Assembly (NCBI RefSeq): GCF_009923995.1
Contig: NZ_RFSK01000002.1
Coordinates: forward strand, 124,001-188,000
DNA length: 64,000 nucleotides
Direction: 5' to 3'
Origin: Janthinobacterium sp.
GTDB lineage: Bacteria; Pseudomonadota; Gammaproteobacteria; Burkholderiales; Burkholderiaceae_D
Below the pieces are notes generated by a model, which was not told the DNA's origin, searched no databases, and saw nothing but the letters and a program-made list of their open reading frames with translations. Below are positions 62,559 through 64,000 of this stretch, piece after piece; position 1 is the first letter of the stretch; each line of letters opens with the position of its first letter. The position numbers and the translations under genes were made by a program.

Positions 62559-63564
62559 GTAAGGCGTTTTCCGGGGCAGTGCGCAAGCCGTCAGCGTGAC
62601 AGCTTTGCGGCGAAGACGGCGCCGCGCTGCCATCTTCAAAGTGGGACAGCAGGCGCTGCGGCAACCAGGCGAGGCTGCCCGGCGGCGCGCCGGTGGCAAA
62701 GCCGACATGGCCGCCGTGGCGCGGATACTCGAGCGTGACGTTCGGCGCGGCGCTGGATGGCAGGAAGCGGCCGGGCAGGAAAGGATCATTTTGTGCATTC
62801 AGCACCAGGGTCGGCACGGTGATGTCGTGCAGGACGTGTTTCGCGCTGGCGCGGTGCCAGTAGTCGTCGGCGTCGCGGTAGCCGTGCAGGGGCGCCGTGA
62901 CGACGTTGTCGAAGGCGTGCAGGTCGCGCGCGGCCAGCATGGCGTCGCGCGCGAACAGGCCGGGAAACTGTTCCAGCTTGGCCAGGCATTTCGGTTTCAG
63001 GGTGTTCAAAAACATGCGCGTGTAGAGGCGGTTGGCGCCCGAGGACAGGGCCTTGCCTCCTTGCGCCAGGTCAAGGGGCGCGGACACGGCGGCGGCCGCG
63101 TCGACGATTTCCGCCTGCCGCTGCCACTGGCCCAGCCAGCACAGCAGGGCATTGCCGCCCAGCGAGACGCCGGCCGCGTAGAACCTGCCCGTCGCGCGGG
63201 GGCGCAGGCGGCGCAGCACCCAGTCGACTTCCTGCGCATCGCCCGAATGGTAGAAGCGCGGCGCCAGGTTGGGCTCGCCCGAGCAGCCGCGGAAGTGCGG
63301 CACGGCGCCGGACCAGCCGCGGGCCTCCACCTCGCGCATCAGGGCGCGCGCGTAATGGCTGTTCGACGAGCCTTCCAGGCCGTGGAACAGCACCACGAAA
63401 GGCAGGCCCGGCTGGCCGTCGACCAGGTCGACGTCGACGAAATCGCCATCGGGCGCCTGCCAGCGTTCGCGGCGGAAGACCACGGCCGGCTTGCCGATGC
63501 ACAGGGCCGGATAGATGGTTTGCGTGTGGCCGCCAGGCAACCAGAATGGGGCGGTATAAGTCAT
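62551..63564 (-). CDS. Alpha/beta hydrolase, YheT family
   Basis: Cytosolic hydrolase or esterase of 337 residues. YheT-type N-terminus FWLPGGHTQTIYPAL; oxyanion LFHGLEGSSNSHYARAL; HFRGCSGEPN; nucleophile Ser in AAGVSLGGNALL; acid Asp in NAQNDPFLP; His in RHGGHVGFATG. All three triad residues are present. The family acts on short-chain esters or lipids with unknown natural substrates. It is followed by the coupled conserved hypothetical gene and preceded 10 bp away by the NTF2-like gene, suggesting one three-gene unit. Confidence 0.92.
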   Translation of the reverse strand: MTYTAPFWLPGGHTQTIYPALCIGKPAVVFRRERWQAPDGDFVDVDLVDGQPGLPFVVLFHGLEGSSNSHYARALMREVEARGWSGAVPHFRGCSGEPNLAPRFYHSGDAQEVDWVLRRLRPRATGRFYAAGVSLGGNALLCWLGQWQRQAEIVDAAAAVSAPLDLAQGGKALSSGANRLYTRMFLNTLKPKCLAKLEQFPGLFARDAMLAARDLHAFDNVVTAPLHGYRDADDYWHRASAKHVLHDITVPTLVLNAQNDPFLPGRFLPSSAAPNVTLEYPRHGGHVGFATGAPPGSLAWLPQRLLSHFEDGSAAPSSPQSCHADGLRTAPENALHG

Positions 63565-63574
63565 CGTTCGGCGT

Positions 63575-64000
63575 TTAGTGCAGGATCTGCGCTCCCGTGG
63601 CGTCCGCCGGCGCGCCGCCTGGCGCGATCGAGGCGTGGTGCAGCACGATGCGCCAGCCGCGCGGCGTTTTCACGTACACATTCGTGGCCAGCAGGTGCGC
63701 GGGGCCGTCGTCGCCCGCCGTGACGCCTTCGATGACCGTGTGCACCGAGCTCATCAGATTGTGCGTTTCATGCAGCTGGGCCGGCACGATGTGCAGGCCG
63801 CCGCCGGCCAGGATGGTTTCCCACGAGGCGCGGATGGCGGCATGGCCGATCAGGCGCACGCCGCCCGGGTGGATGCAGACGATTTCCTCGTCGTCGGCCC
63901 ACAGCGCCATCAGCGCCTCGAGGTCGGCGCGGTGCAGCGCATCGTAGAAGGCCGCTTCGACTTCCGCGGCGCTGCCATTGAGTTCCTTCAGACGTTTCAT
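63575..64000 (-). CDS. NTF2-like (SnoaL/SgcJ type) protein, start at window edge
   Basis: 141 residues of a cone-shaped NTF2-like fold: VEAAFYDALHRADLEALMALWADDEEIVCIHPGG at the start, then HAAIRASWETIL, and the strand-rich end LLATNVYVKTPRGWRIVLHHAS. Such proteins are small-ligand binders or enzymes; no activity can be given. The ATG occupies the last three bases of the window, so it may be the true start or an internal Met of a longer protein. Confidence 0.8.
   Translation of the reverse strand: MKRLKELNGSAAEVEAAFYDALHRADLEALMALWADDEEIVCIHPGGVRLIGHAAIRASWETILAGGGLHIVPAQLHETHNLMSSVHTVIEGVTAGDDGPAHLLATNVYVKTPRGWRIVLHHASIAPGGAPADATGAQILH

Noticed and set aside
1-64000. CRISPR arrays, prophage, insertion sequences, tRNA/rRNA genes and defence islands
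   Set aside because: No regularly spaced repeats, transposase or integrase motifs, phage structural proteins, CCA-ended cloverleaves or known defence domains were recognised on either strand.

Overview
The window is ordinary, gene-dense chromosome from a high-GC betaproteobacterium. The protein sequences and the gene orders purM–perM-type transporter–hda–HAD phosphatase–pcnB–folK–panB and recA–recX–(DUF2889)–sucC–sucD–…–pilA–moaC–M48 point to the Burkholderiales, most likely Oxalobacteraceae (Janthinobacterium/Massilia/Duganella-like). That assignment comes from recognising families and synteny, not from a search. I see no tRNA, rRNA, CRISPR array, prophage, transposase or recognisable defence island.

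Layout. 1–3 kb: dnaK (5' end outside the window) and dnaJ, each followed by a hairpin terminator. 3–8.2 kb: beta-carbonic anhydrase, a small Sel1-like exported protein, then a dioxygenase plus nitrate/taurine-type ABC importer operon. 8.2–15.8 kb: an ArgP-type LysR regulator divergent from a class A penicillin-binding protein, a TRIC-family channel, and an exported beta-propeller protein followed by an ECF sigma factor and its probable anti-sigma factor. 15.8–25.6 kb: an MFS transporter divergent from a putrescine uptake and gamma-glutamylation cluster (puuD, puuA, spuC, ATPase, two permeases, puuC) that lacks a periplasmic binding protein. 25.6–32.3 kb: conserved housekeeping block (panB, folK, pcnB, HAD phosphatase, hda, AI-2E-type membrane protein, purM), interrupted by a ~120-bp imperfect palindrome.

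32.3–45 kb: accessory metabolism. An MHS-type MFS transporter and GMC oxidoreductase diverge from an IclR regulator across a perfect 17-bp dyad. Then come a PPi-type phosphofructokinase, the C-terminal remnant of an S9 peptidase beside its intact paralogue, and a fully overlapping operon of response regulator, histidine kinase, DUF4212 protein and sodium:solute symporter. 45–51.6 kb: recA under a perfect LexA-type box, recX, a methyltransferase with a regulatory domain, a DUF2889 protein, sucC and sucD. 51.8–57.8 kb: a lipoprotein and a czcCBA-like heavy-metal RND efflux operon, apparently inserted between sucD and pilA. 57.9–64 kb: a type IV pilin, a PilZ protein, a small membrane protein, moaC, a BepA-like M48 protease, a conserved hypothetical protein, a YheT-like hydrolase and an NTF2-like protein whose start coincides with the window end.

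I did not find a clear-cut new biological system. The best leads are the beta-propeller/ECF sigma/anti-sigma unit, the polyamine cluster without a binding protein but with a hairpin-rich internal leader, the lipoprotein heading the RND operon, the lone methyltransferase in the recA–suc locus, the repeat palindrome at 29.8 kb and several candidate operators.
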